A stretch of DNA of 64,000 bases from Parvibaculum sp. GTDB taxonomy: Bacteria > Pseudomonadota > Alphaproteobacteria > Parvibaculales > Parvibaculaceae. The stretch covers positions 1,232,764 to 1,296,763 of the forward strand of contig JAEPQD010000001.1 of the NCBI GenBank assembly GCA_017642695.1, given 5' to 3'. A model generated the notes under the pieces. It was not told the origin of the DNA. It saw only the letters and a program-made list of their open reading frames with translations, and did no database searches. This document shows, piece after piece, positions 42,416 to 50,743 of the stretch. The stretch's first letter is position 1. Each line of letters starts with the position of its first letter. Position numbers and translations under genes: made by a program.

Positions 42416-43375
42416 ATGTCCCTTCTCGAAGAACGTCACGTCTACAAGCCGTTCCGTTATCCCTGGGCCTATGACGCCTGGCTCACGCAGCAGCGCATCC
42501 ACTGGCTGCCGGAGGAAGTGCCGCTGGCCGACGACGTAAAGGACTGGTCGAAGAAGCTCACCGACGGCGAGCGCAATCTGCTGACGCAGATTTTCCGCTT
42601 CTTCGTGCAGGCCGACGTCGAGGTCAACAACTGCTACATGAAGCACTATTCGCGGGTCTTCAAGCCCACCGAAGTGCAGATGATGCTGGCTGCCTTCTCG
42701 AACATCGAAACGATCCACATTTCGGCCTACAGCCATCTCCTCGACACGATCGGCATGCCCGAGGCTGAATACGAGGCCTTCCTGAAATACGAGCAGATGA
42801 AGTCGAAATTCGACTACATGCAGGAATGGGGCGTCGAGACGAAGGAAGATATCGCCAAGACGCTGGCTGTTTTCGGCGGCTTCACGGAGGGCGTGCAGCT
42901 TTTCGCCTCCTTCGCCATCCTCATGAACTTCCCGCGTTTCAACAAGATGAAGGGTATGGGCCAGATCGTGACATGGTCGGCCCGCGACGAGACGCTCCAT
43001 ACCGTTTCGGCGATGAAACTGTTCCGCACCTTTGTCGACGAGAACCCGGAAATCTGGACCGAGCAGCTCCAGAAGGACATCTACAAGGCTTGCGAGACCA
43101 TCATCCATCACGAGGACGCCTTCATCGACCTCGCCTTCGAAATGGGCGGCGTCGAGGGCCTTTCGGCGCAGGATGTGAAGAATTACATCCGCTACATCGC
43201 GGACCGCCGTCTCGTGCAGCTCAATCTGCAGCCCATCTACCGCACGGAAAAGAACCCGCTGCCCTGGATGGACGAGATGCTGAACGGCATCGAGCACACC
43301 AATTTCTTCGAAAATCGTGCCACCGAATATTCGAAAGCGTCCACGCGCGGCACATGGGATGAGGCTTTCGACTGA
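42416..43375 (+). CDS. nrdB: Ribonucleoside-diphosphate reductase, beta subunit
   Basis: 319 residues from the ATG at 42416 with GGGAG upstream. The R2 diiron site is intact by spacing: Asp67, Glu98 and His101 in IETIHISAY, with the radical Tyr105 four residues on, and the later GGFTEGVQ and ARDETLH ligand helices. It stores the tyrosyl radical used by NrdA. There is no N-terminal ATP-cone here either. Co-transcribed with nrdA. Confidence 0.95.
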   Translation: MSLLEERHVYKPFRYPWAYDAWLTQQRIHWLPEEVPLADDVKDWSKKLTDGERNLLTQIFRFFVQADVEVNNCYMKHYSRVFKPTEVQMMLAAFSNIETIHISAYSHLLDTIGMPEAEYEAFLKYEQMKSKFDYMQEWGVETKEDIAKTLAVFGGFTEGVQLFASFAILMNFPRFNKMKGMGQIVTWSARDETLHTVSAMKLFRTFVDENPEIWTEQLQKDIYKACETIIHHEDAFIDLAFEMGGVEGLSAQDVKNYIRYIADRRLVQLNLQPIYRTEKNPLPWMDEMLNGIEHTNFFENRATEYSKASTRGTWDEAFD

Positions 43376-43527
43376 GCTTGTTTCGCTTGCGGCCGCGAAA
43401 TGCAGACGCCGCAGGCACTTTTCAACAGCTTTTTCGTTCGATGCCCGCCAGATATGAACTTATCGCTTGGACGAATCGCGCGACTCAGTGACACTCATCT
43501 CCGAACTTATCCGAGGGAATTCAAATC

Positions 43528-43872
43528 ATGGCCACTAAACCCGCTGCCAAGAAGGCACCCGCCAAGGCAACCGCTGCAAAGAAGCCCGCCACGGCACCGA
43601 CCGTTCCCATGTCCAAGCTGATCGCCGAACTGGCCGAAAAGCACGACATGTCGAAAAAGGCGGCGACCGAGCTCTTCAGTGACTTCGTCGAACTTACGGT
43701 GAAGAACCTGAAGAAGGGCAACAAGGTCCGTCTCACCGGTCTCGGCATCCTGCAGGTGCGCAAGCGCGCCGCCCGCATGGGCCGCAACCCGGCGACCGGC
43801 GAAGCCATCAAGATCAAGGCCTCCAAGAAGGTTGCCTTCCGCGTTGCGAAGGACCTCAAGGAAGCCATCTAA
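43528..43872 (+). CDS. HU-like DNA-binding protein with histone-like tail
   Basis: 114 residues. About residues 28–114 are an HU/IHF domain (MSKLIAELAEKHDMSKKAATELF, then VRLTGLGILQVRKRAARMGRNPATGE, with the DNA-arm RNPATG). Residues 1–27 are Ala/Lys/Pro-rich, like the tails of histone H1, and are not part of standard HU of about 90 residues. The protein would bend and compact DNA, with the tail adding non-specific contacts. A strong terminator follows, so it is probably monocistronic. Confidence 0.92.
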   Translation: MATKPAAKKAPAKATAAKKPATAPTVPMSKLIAELAEKHDMSKKAATELFSDFVELTVKNLKKGNKVRLTGLGILQVRKRAARMGRNPATGEAIKIKASKKVAFRVAKDLKEAI

Positions 43873-43902
43873 GGCTGCCTGACGAGCCTCTGAAGTAACG
43901 AG

Positions 43903-43932
43903 AGCCCGGCTCCGCGAGGAGCCGGGCTTTTG
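43903..43932 (+). terminator. Rho-independent terminator of the HU gene
   Basis: Perfect 11-base stem AGCCCGGCTCC/GGAGCCGGGCT with a GCGA tetraloop, followed by TTTG. Confidence 0.85.
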
Positions 43933-43983
43933 CTTGTCCGCGGCGCTCCGAAAATCGCCACAATGGTGCTCTAGCCATTGGCC

Positions 43984-44952
43984 ATGCGCATCTTTCTCGC
44001 CGCCTTGCTCTCCCTGTTCATCGCGGCCCCCGCTTGGGCGGCGCCTGTCTGTGCCGCGCGCGAAGAGGCTGCGCCTGCGCTCTCCCGGCTGCAGGATGCG
44101 ATGGCGGAAGGCCGCTTCGTTGCCTACCAGCCGACGGAACTCAAGGTCTGGGAGGGAAATCCCGTCCAGGCGTCTGAAGTCTCGATCCGCGAGGATCTCG
44201 AGGCGCTCCGCCCCTGGTTCGACAGCCTCGTCACCTACGGTTCTCACAGCGGCGCGGAACTCATCCCCGGCATCGCGAAGGAGCTGGGTTACCGCGCCGT
44301 AGTCATGGGGGTCTGGAATCCCGCGGATGATCGCGAGGTCGGAAACGCCGTCGCCGCGTGGGAAGCCCACCCGGACATCGTCGCTGGCGTCTCGCTCGGT
44401 AACGAGATGATCCTGTCGGGGCGAGGCACATGGGCCGATCTGGAGAAGGCCATCGGCAAGTTCCACGATCGCGCACCGGGCCTGCCCCTCACCGTCACCG
44501 AGCCTTTCGCCATCTATCTGGACGACGCGCAGGCCGTACCCGTCCTCGCGAAGCTCGATTTCCTCGCCGTGAACGTTCATCCCGTTTTCGAGAAATGGTT
44601 CGCCGGTGCGCCGCCCTTCAACTGGGCGGATTTCGTGAAGCAGGTATCATCGCGCCTCGCGGCGGAACGCTTCTGCGGACCGATCCTCATCAAGGAAACG
44701 GGTGTGCCGACCGCGCCCGCGGAGGAAGGCTTCACGCCTGAAGCGCAGAAGGCGTTTTTTGGGGAATTGGCGAAGCAGATGCCGCCTGCACGCGATCGCG
44801 CCTTCGCGTATTTTTCCGCTTTCGATGCGCCCTGGCGCGTCTATGACGAAAGCGCCGTGGCGGGCCATCACCCCGAAGAAGCCCATTGGGGCCTCTTCAC
44901 GGAAGAGCGCGAACCGAAACCCGTCATGGAAACCGTGCCGAAGCTCGACTAG
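43984..44952 (+). CDS. Secreted GH17-like glycoside hydrolase
   Basis: 322 residues. Residues 1–19 are a signal peptide ending AWA. The mature TIM-barrel-like domain has the paired catalytic glutamates expected of the GH17/clan A type: GVSLGNEMIL near residue 140 and ILIKETGVPT near 240, with LAVNVHPVFEKWF between. It would act on beta-1,3-glucan or similar in the periplasm or outside. An upstream TTG at 43978 is less likely. It ends in a CTAG overlap with the convergent GST gene. Confidence 0.82.
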   Translation: MRIFLAALLSLFIAAPAWAAPVCAAREEAAPALSRLQDAMAEGRFVAYQPTELKVWEGNPVQASEVSIREDLEALRPWFDSLVTYGSHSGAELIPGIAKELGYRAVVMGVWNPADDREVGNAVAAWEAHPDIVAGVSLGNEMILSGRGTWADLEKAIGKFHDRAPGLPLTVTEPFAIYLDDAQAVPVLAKLDFLAVNVHPVFEKWFAGAPPFNWADFVKQVSSRLAAERFCGPILIKETGVPTAPAEEGFTPEAQKAFFGELAKQMPPARDRAFAYFSAFDAPWRVYDESAVAGHHPEEAHWGLFTEEREPKPVMETVPKLD

Positions 44953-45590
44953 GCCCGCTTCGGTGCCTGTTCGTTCAGCGGAACGCTCGCTGCGGCTTGC
45001 TTGAAGGCGGGCCGCGCCGCCAGCCGCTCGTAATACGCCACGACGTTCGAAAACGGATCGAGGCTCACGAAACCCTTAGCGAGATGCACGCTGTAGCCGA
45101 CATTCGTGTCGACGGCGCTGAACCCGCTTTTCAGCAGATAGTCGCGGTCGGCAAGATGCCGGTCCACCACTTCAAGCGATTTCTCGAGGCGCCGCGACTC
45201 GAGCTTCTGCACGACGGGCGAGCGGTCTTCCTTTGCGATGAAGACCTTCTGTTGCACGAGGCTTGCCCCGTGCACGGCCATTGTTTCCGCATAATGAAGC
45301 CAGATCAGCCATTCCGTGCGCTCGGGGTGGCCCACCGGGCGGTGCAGCTTTCCTTCAGGGTCGTAATGCTCGCCGAGATACTGCGCTATGGCGCCGGACT
45401 CGAACACGGCCACATCCCCGTCCACCAGGCAGGGCACGCGCCCCAGCGGCGATATCGCGAGATACTCCGGCGTGCGCAGGCCTTCCATGCTGAAGGGTAG
45501 TTCCTTCAGTTCGAAGTCGATCCCCATTTCATTCAAAAGCCACAACGAGCGCATCGAGCGCGCCCCGTTGCAGTGATACAGCTTCAGCAT
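44949..45590 (-). CDS. Glutathione S-transferase
   Basis: 213 residues, standard two-domain GST. The N-terminal thioredoxin fold has the site HCNGARSMRSLWLL and SPLGRVPCLVDGDVAVFESGAI, with the cis-proline and the Glu-Ser that bind glutathione. The C-terminal helices include FSAVDTNVGYSV. Likely detoxification or reductive chemistry with glutathione. It lies next to, but divergent in function from, the GH17-like gene, with which it shares CTAG stops. Confidence 0.92.
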   Translation of the reverse strand: MLKLYHCNGARSMRSLWLLNEMGIDFELKELPFSMEGLRTPEYLAISPLGRVPCLVDGDVAVFESGAIAQYLGEHYDPEGKLHRPVGHPERTEWLIWLHYAETMAVHGASLVQQKVFIAKEDRSPVVQKLESRRLEKSLEVVDRHLADRDYLLKSGFSAVDTNVGYSVHLAKGFVSLDPFSNVVAYYERLAARPAFKQAAASVPLNEQAPKRA

Positions 45591-45614
45591 TTGCGTCTCC
45601 CTATTTCCTTCTTC

Positions 45615-46682
45615 TTATAGCCCGAATTCGCTCATGAGCACCGGCCGTCTTTCCTCGATGGAGCGGTGCGCTGCAAGCCCCATCGCGACGGCCTTCAGTC
45701 CGTCTTCTGCGCTTACCTGCGGCGCGGTTCCCTCGCGCACCGCGCGTTGGAAGGCGAGGTGCTGATAGTAGGATGCGCCGTGGTGGAAGCCTGCCTTCAG
45801 CACCTCTTCGCGCACCGCCACATGCACCGTCTCGACCGATTTCGGCTTCCGTTTGCCGATGACAACGTTTCCTTCCGGGATCAGGCACTCGATCTTGCCA
45901 GTGTCGCCCACGGCGGACATTTCCTCCTGGTTGCGCGATCCTTCCGCGAACATGCACAGATCGTGCATCGCGCGCACCCCATTAGCGAAATCGATCACCA
46001 CGAAGGCATTGTCGAGAATGTCCGGCGTCGCGCCGCCATAGCGCTCGTCGAGATGATTCACGTCCTGCCCGCCACTTGCGTAGACGCGCACCGGCTCTGC
46101 CTGCACCACATACCGCATCATGTCGAAGTAGTGGCAGCTCTTCTCGACCAGTGTGCCACCGGTGTTGCGGCTGAAGCGGTTCCAGTCGTCCACTTTCTGC
46201 AGGAACGGATAGCGGTGCTCGCGGATCGCGAACATCTTGAGTTTGCCCGCTGTACCGTCATGCACTTCCTCCACGAAGCGCGTCACCGGCGGCATGAAGC
46301 GGTATTCCATGCCGACCCAGAAGATGCCTTCATGTGTCTTCGCTCGCTCCGCTGCCACCTTCGCGTCGTCGAATGTCGTACAGAGCGGCTTCTCGCACAG
46401 CACATGCAGTTTCGTTTCGAATATGTCGTCCAGAACAGCCTTGTGCGTGTAGTTGGGCGTTGCCACGATCACGGCGTCAAGAGGCGCCTTCTCCAGCATC
46501 TCGCGATAATCGGCATATTCCTCGATTGCGCCTTCCGCCGTTGCCCGGCCCCACTCGCGGGAGCCCTCATGCGGGTCGGCAATCGCCGTCACCCGCGCAT
46601 CGGGGATGATGTTGATGTTCATGATGTGCTCGATGCCCATCATGCCGGACCCGATGATCCCGTAGCGGATCGTCTCGCTCAA
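45615..46682 (-). CDS. Gfo/Idh/MocA family oxidoreductase
   Basis: 355 residues, started at a TTG at 46682 because GGGAGG sits six bases upstream. The Rossmann motif is RYGIIGSGMMGIEH, and the family motif CEKPL (HVLCEKPLCTT) supplies the catalytic lysine. The C-terminal sheet domain includes GGTLVEKSCHYFDMMRY, typical of sugar or inositol dehydrogenases. It oxidises a polyol or sugar-like substrate with NAD(P). It is divergent from the aldo/keto reductase operon. Confidence 0.88.
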   Translation of the reverse strand: MSETIRYGIIGSGMMGIEHIMNINIIPDARVTAIADPHEGSREWGRATAEGAIEEYADYREMLEKAPLDAVIVATPNYTHKAVLDDIFETKLHVLCEKPLCTTFDDAKVAAERAKTHEGIFWVGMEYRFMPPVTRFVEEVHDGTAGKLKMFAIREHRYPFLQKVDDWNRFSRNTGGTLVEKSCHYFDMMRYVVQAEPVRVYASGGQDVNHLDERYGGATPDILDNAFVVIDFANGVRAMHDLCMFAEGSRNQEEMSAVGDTGKIECLIPEGNVVIGKRKPKSVETVHVAVREEVLKAGFHHGASYYQHLAFQRAVREGTAPQVSAEDGLKAVAMGLAAHRSIEERRPVLMSEFGL

Positions 46683-46771
46683 TTCTGCCTCCCGGATGCC
46701 GTTTCGGCCCTCGTGTGTCGCCCGCCTTGCCGCTAGACTGCCCGGCAACCAACTGGAAACGGCCCTTTTTC

Positions 46772-47704
46772 ATGACCGCTCTCTCCATATCGCCCGACCC
46801 GCGCCCTCTCGGCAAGAGTGGGCTCGAAGTCTTTCCCGTTGCCTGGGGCATGTGGCGCTTCGCGGGCGTCGACGTGAAGACGGCCCGCGCCCGCATCGAC
46901 GCCGCCCTCGAAGCCGGGATCACGCTGTTTGACACGGCGGACGTCTACGGCCTCGACAATGCCTGCCCCTTCGGCGCGGCGGAAGCGCTGCTCGGCGATG
47001 TGCTCAAGGAAACGCCGGCCTTGCGCGACAAGTTCATCCTCGCGACCAAATGCGGCATCGAACCCGGCACACCTTATGATTCGAGTGAGGCTTATCTGCG
47101 CAAGGCGCTCGACGCCTCTCTTGCTCGCATGAAGGTGGACCATGTCGAGCTTTTTCAGATTCACCGGCCGGACATGCTCGCCCATCCGGCAGACCTCGCA
47201 TCGACCCTGACGAAGCTCCGCGACGAAGGGAAATTCGCTCATGTCGGCGTCTCGAACCATGCACCGTCGCAAGTCGCCGCGCTCCAGGCGCATCTCGATT
47301 TTCCGATCGCCACTCAGCAGCCCGAGTTTTCCTGCTGGGCGGTCCAGCCTCTCTTCGACGGTACGCTCGATCAGTGCATGGAAATGGGGCTCGGCATCCT
47401 TGCCTGGTCGCCGCTCGCTGGCGGCCGTCTCGGCCTTTCGGCGGAAGAAGCATCGCGGGGGGAGGACGGTGCGCGCCTCTCCGCCCTCATCGCGAAACTC
47501 GATGAAATCGCCGCGCGTGAGGGTGTCACGCGCGAGGCCGTTGCAGTCGCCTTCGTCCTCGCCCATCCCGCGAAGATCGTGCCAATCATCGGCTCGCAGC
47601 AACCCGCCCGCATTGCCCGCGCTGCGGATGCGCTGAAGGTCAGGCTCTCCCGCGCCGACTGGTACGGCATCATGCAAACCTCCATGGGAGCGCGCCTGCC
47701 ATGA
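46772..47704 (+). CDS. Aldo/keto reductase
   Basis: 310 residues, a TIM-barrel AKR. The tetrad includes Asp and Tyr in LFDTADVYGLDN, Lys in ILATKCGI, and the QIHRPD segment. The C-terminal NADPH-binding part has VPIIGSQQPARI. It is closest to the YdhF-like group. It opens a five-gene operon in which every gene overlaps the next, ending in an ABC importer. A role in reducing an imported compound is the natural guess. Confidence 0.9.
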   Translation: MTALSISPDPRPLGKSGLEVFPVAWGMWRFAGVDVKTARARIDAALEAGITLFDTADVYGLDNACPFGAAEALLGDVLKETPALRDKFILATKCGIEPGTPYDSSEAYLRKALDASLARMKVDHVELFQIHRPDMLAHPADLASTLTKLRDEGKFAHVGVSNHAPSQVAALQAHLDFPIATQQPEFSCWAVQPLFDGTLDQCMEMGLGILAWSPLAGGRLGLSAEEASRGEDGARLSALIAKLDEIAAREGVTREAVAVAFVLAHPAKIVPIIGSQQPARIARAADALKVRLSRADWYGIMQTSMGARLP

Positions 47705-48780
47705 GGCATCCGCCGGAAATTTCCTGGTTCTCGGCGCTTTGCGACGACGATTACGAGTTCATGGGGCAACCCGACCCCGCGCTCGCCAGCTCGCTCGACC
47801 ATTGCCGCGACATCGCCCTGCGCGCGGAGCAGGGCGGTTTCGACAACATCCTCCTGCCCTCGGGCTATGCGCTCGGCATCGACAGCGTCGCCTTCGCAGG
47901 CGCCGTCGCGCCGCTCCTGAAGCGAATGCAGCTCCTCGTCGCGGTCCGCTGCGGCGAGATGTGGCCGCCCCAGCTCGCGCGCCAGCTCGCAACGCTTGAT
48001 CACATGCTGCATGGCCGTCTCACCATCAACATCATTTCATCGGATCTTCCCGGCGAGGTGCTCGATAGCGCGCCGCGCTATGCGCGCACGCTGGAAGTCA
48101 TGGAAATCCTGCGTACGCTCCTCTCCGGTCATCATCTTTCTCACAAGGGTGAATTCTACAATCTGGAACTCGCGCCTCCGCGCATTGTCCATCCGCACGA
48201 CCGGCTGCCACCCTTCTACTTTGGCGGTTTGTCGGACCACGCGCGTGATGTCGCGGCGAAGGCGGCGGATGTCTTTCTCATGTGGCCGGACCGCGTGGAA
48301 AACATCCGAGTGGTGCTGGACGACATGAGAAAGCGCGCCTCGTCACATGGCCGCCTGTTGCGCTTCGGGTATCGCGTCCACGTCATCGTCCGCGAAACGG
48401 AAGCCGAGGCTCGCGCCGCCGCCCGACGTCTCATGTCGAAGCTCGACGACGCGACGGGCGAGGAAATCCGCAAGAAGTCGCTCGATGCCACCTCTTTCGG
48501 CGTCCGCCGTCAGGCCGAAATGCGGGACGAGGCGGACGATGAAGGCTTCGTGGAGGACAATCTCTGGACCGGCATCGGCCGTGCGCGTTCGGGCTGCGGT
48601 GCGGCCATCGTCGGCGATCCGGATCAGGTTCTGAAGAAAATCGAGATCTACCGCTCGCTCGGCCTCGATGCCTTCATCTTCTCGGGCTATCCCCACGCCG
48701 ACGAATGCGATCTCTTCGCGCGTTACGTACTGCCGAAGCTCGATCACGCCCCGCTCTTTTCCCGCGAGGCGTCGCGGTGA
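47701..48780 (+). CDS. LLM-class flavin-dependent monooxygenase (SsuD-like)
   Basis: 359 residues of the luciferase-like TIM barrel. It has the alkanesulphonate-monooxygenase landmarks: ISWFSAL at the start, FDNILLPSGYALGIDS, INIISSDLPGEVLD and YRSLGLDAFIFSGYPH at the end. It would use reduced FMN and oxygen to cleave a C–S, C–C or similar bond. It overlaps the AKR gene (ATGA) and the substrate-binding gene (GTGA), so the monooxygenase and the transporter probably handle the same compound. Confidence 0.9.
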   Translation: MRHPPEISWFSALCDDDYEFMGQPDPALASSLDHCRDIALRAEQGGFDNILLPSGYALGIDSVAFAGAVAPLLKRMQLLVAVRCGEMWPPQLARQLATLDHMLHGRLTINIISSDLPGEVLDSAPRYARTLEVMEILRTLLSGHHLSHKGEFYNLELAPPRIVHPHDRLPPFYFGGLSDHARDVAAKAADVFLMWPDRVENIRVVLDDMRKRASSHGRLLRFGYRVHVIVRETEAEARAAARRLMSKLDDATGEEIRKKSLDATSFGVRRQAEMRDEADDEGFVEDNLWTGIGRARSGCGAAIVGDPDQVLKKIEIYRSLGLDAFIFSGYPHADECDLFARYVLPKLDHAPLFSREASR

Positions 48781-49742
48781 AGCAGCTTGCGGCGATTGCG
48801 CTTCTTCTCGCGCTCGCTCTGCCCGCGCGCGCGGAAGCGCCGCAGCATCCGCCCGGCCGTGTCGTCTCGATCAATCTCTGCGCCGACATTCTTGCCGCCG
48901 ATCTTGCCGCACCCGGCACGCTCAAATCCGTCTTCCGTCTTGGCCGCGATCCCGGCGACTCGCCTGTCGCGCATCTTCTGCAGGACATTCCGCCGAATGA
49001 CGGCCGCCTTGAGGACATTCTTCCCTTTGCGCCCGATCTCGTGCTTGCGCATGAATGGTCCTCGCCCTTCACGCTCGATCTCATCCGCCGCATCGGCGTA
49101 CCCGTCGCAACCGTGAAGGATGCCCGCAGCTTCGCCGACATTCGAGCCAACATCCGCACCGTCGCCGCCGCGCTCGGCCGCAAGGAGAGAGGCGAGGCGG
49201 TCATTGCGGAGTTCGATGCGGCGATGGAAGCCGCGCGCCGCGAAGGCGACGGACCCACCGCCATCCTCTATCAGGACCTCGGCAGCGCCGTGACGCCGAA
49301 CAGCATTCTCGGCCGGATCCTTGCGCATACCGGCTTTCGAAATGTCGTGACCGCCGAAAACGCCGTCGGACTCGTTTATCCCGGCATTGAGGATGTGATT
49401 GCGCTTCGCCCCGAACTCTTCGCGCTCGGCATCTATCGTCCGGACGCTCCTTCGCAGGCAAACGCACTGCTCGAGCATCCCGCCCTCCGTCTCTATCGTG
49501 AGCGCTACGCTTCGGAGGTGGACCTCCCCGCACGCGACTGGACCTGCAGCACCCGCTTTGTCGCCGGCATTGCGGCCCGCCTCGCCGCCGCTCATGACAC
49601 GATGATGGCAGAGCGTGAGCACAGCGCATCGGAAACGTCCAGCCTTGCCAAGAATAAAGGTGTCATCCCGGCGAAGGCCGAGACCCTATCCACTTCTCGT
49701 GTTCGTTTTGCAGCGGACGTTCAAGCGAGGAGTGACCAGTGA
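48777..49742 (+). CDS. ABC importer substrate-binding protein (BtuF-like)
   Basis: 321 residues from a GTG at 48777. Residues 1–19 are a signal peptide (KQLAAIALLLALALPARA). The mature protein has the class III (TroA/BtuF) form: RVVSINLCADIL, DGRLEDILPFAPDLVLAHE, a long linking helix, and LGSAVTPNSILGRILAHTGF. Ligands of this class are cobalamin, ferric siderophores, haem or metals. The last 30 residues (from VIPAKAE) come from a small repeat and look non-native. It is periplasmic and works with the permease and ATPase encoded next. Confidence 0.87.
   Translation: MKQLAAIALLLALALPARAEAPQHPPGRVVSINLCADILAADLAAPGTLKSVFRLGRDPGDSPVAHLLQDIPPNDGRLEDILPFAPDLVLAHEWSSPFTLDLIRRIGVPVATVKDARSFADIRANIRTVAAALGRKERGEAVIAEFDAAMEAARREGDGPTAILYQDLGSAVTPNSILGRILAHTGFRNVVTAENAVGLVYPGIEDVIALRPELFALGIYRPDAPSQANALLEHPALRLYRERYASEVDLPARDWTCSTRFVAGIAARLAAAHDTMMAEREHSASETSSLAKNKGVIPAKAETLSTSRVRFAADVQARSDQ
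49659..49680 (+). repeat. Small dispersed repeat inside a coding sequence
   Basis: Differs at only one of 22 bases from 63099–63120. It encodes the VIPAKAE segment near the C-terminus of the BtuF-like protein. The hairpin is degenerate here (CCCGGC gaag GCCGAG). Confidence 0.6.
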
Positions 49743-50743
49743 CAAGGCCGCCACTTCCCTCATGGATGGTGAACCTCTCTCTCGCCGTCCTTACAGCGCT
49801 CCTCTTTGCTGCCTCCATCTATATCGGTCGCGGCGGCGAGCTCCTCGCCGACAAGTTCGAAACCATAAGCGCCGTCGACCGCGACATCGCCTGGCTGGTC
49901 CTCACGGAAGTCCGCTTCCCGCGCGCGCTGCTTGGTCTTCTCGTCGGAGCGACTCTTGGGCTAACTGGCGCGGGGTTGCAGGGGCTGTTGCGCAATCCGC
50001 TCGCCGAGCCGGGCCTGATTGGTGCCTCCGGCGGTGCGGCGCTCGGCGCGGTCCTCGTTTTCTATTCCGGCCTCGCCGCCGGCACCGCCATGTTCGTCCC
50101 CGTCGGCGGCGTCATCGGCGCGGTCGTCGCGCTCGCCGTGCTCTATCTGCTCGCGGGCCGCAACCCCTCCATCGTCACCATCATCCTCGCGGGTGTCGCC
50201 ATTTCCGCCTTCACGGGCGCACTCACCTCACTCGCCCTCAACCTGTCGCCGAGCCCCTATGCCGCGCTCGAGATTGTCTTCTGGATGCTTGGCTCGCTCA
50301 CCGACCGCAGCATGGTTCAGGTCTGGTTCGTCTTGCCTTTCATGGGACTGGGCTGGCTTCTCGTCGCCTCGACCTGGCGCGCGCTTGACGCGCTCTCGCT
50401 TGGCGAGGACACGGCGGCGACCCTCGGCTTCTCCATGCGCTCGGTCACGGCCCGCGCCATTCTCGGCACCGGCCTCGCGGTCGGCGCCGCCGTCTCGGTC
50501 ACCGGCGTCGTCGGCTTCGTCGGCCTCGTCGTCCCGCATCTCATGCGTCCGCTCGTCGGCCAGCGCCCGGCCTCGCTTCTACTGCCTTCCGCGCTTGGCG
50601 GTGCGGCCCTCGTTCTCGCGGCCGATCTTTTCGTTCGCATCCCCGTCAACGGGCCGGAGCTGAAACTCGGCGTCGTCACCTCGCTTATCGGCGCGCCTTT
50701 CTTCCTCTGGCTCATCCTCCGCACGCGAAGGGAGGCACCGTGA
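49739..50743 (+). CDS. FecCD-family ABC permease (BtuC-like)
   Basis: 334 residues from a GTG at 49739 with GAGGAG upstream. Ten hydrophobic helices, with FPRALLGLLVGATLGLTGAGLQGLLRNPLAEPGLIG and GFVGLVVPHLMRPLVG-type motifs that define the FecCD/BtuC fold (quoted in part: RALLGLLVGATLGLTGAG). It is the inner-membrane channel of the importer. Its start overlaps the binding-protein stop (GTGA). Confidence 0.93.
   Translation: MTRPPLPSWMVNLSLAVLTALLFAASIYIGRGGELLADKFETISAVDRDIAWLVLTEVRFPRALLGLLVGATLGLTGAGLQGLLRNPLAEPGLIGASGGAALGAVLVFYSGLAAGTAMFVPVGGVIGAVVALAVLYLLAGRNPSIVTIILAGVAISAFTGALTSLALNLSPSPYAALEIVFWMLGSLTDRSMVQVWFVLPFMGLGWLLVASTWRALDALSLGEDTAATLGFSMRSVTARAILGTGLAVGAAVSVTGVVGFVGLVVPHLMRPLVGQRPASLLLPSALGGAALVLAADLFVRIPVNGPELKLGVVTSLIGAPFFLWLILRTRREAP

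Noticed and set aside
40268-43297. Very long open frame on the minus strand, antisense to nrdA and nrdB
   Set aside because: It is the mirror of two clearly recognised genes in high-GC DNA and its translation shows no domain.
46683-46771. Cobalamin riboswitch ahead of the importer operon
   Set aside because: The gap is under 90 bases with no B12-box-like sequence, too short for the riboswitch.
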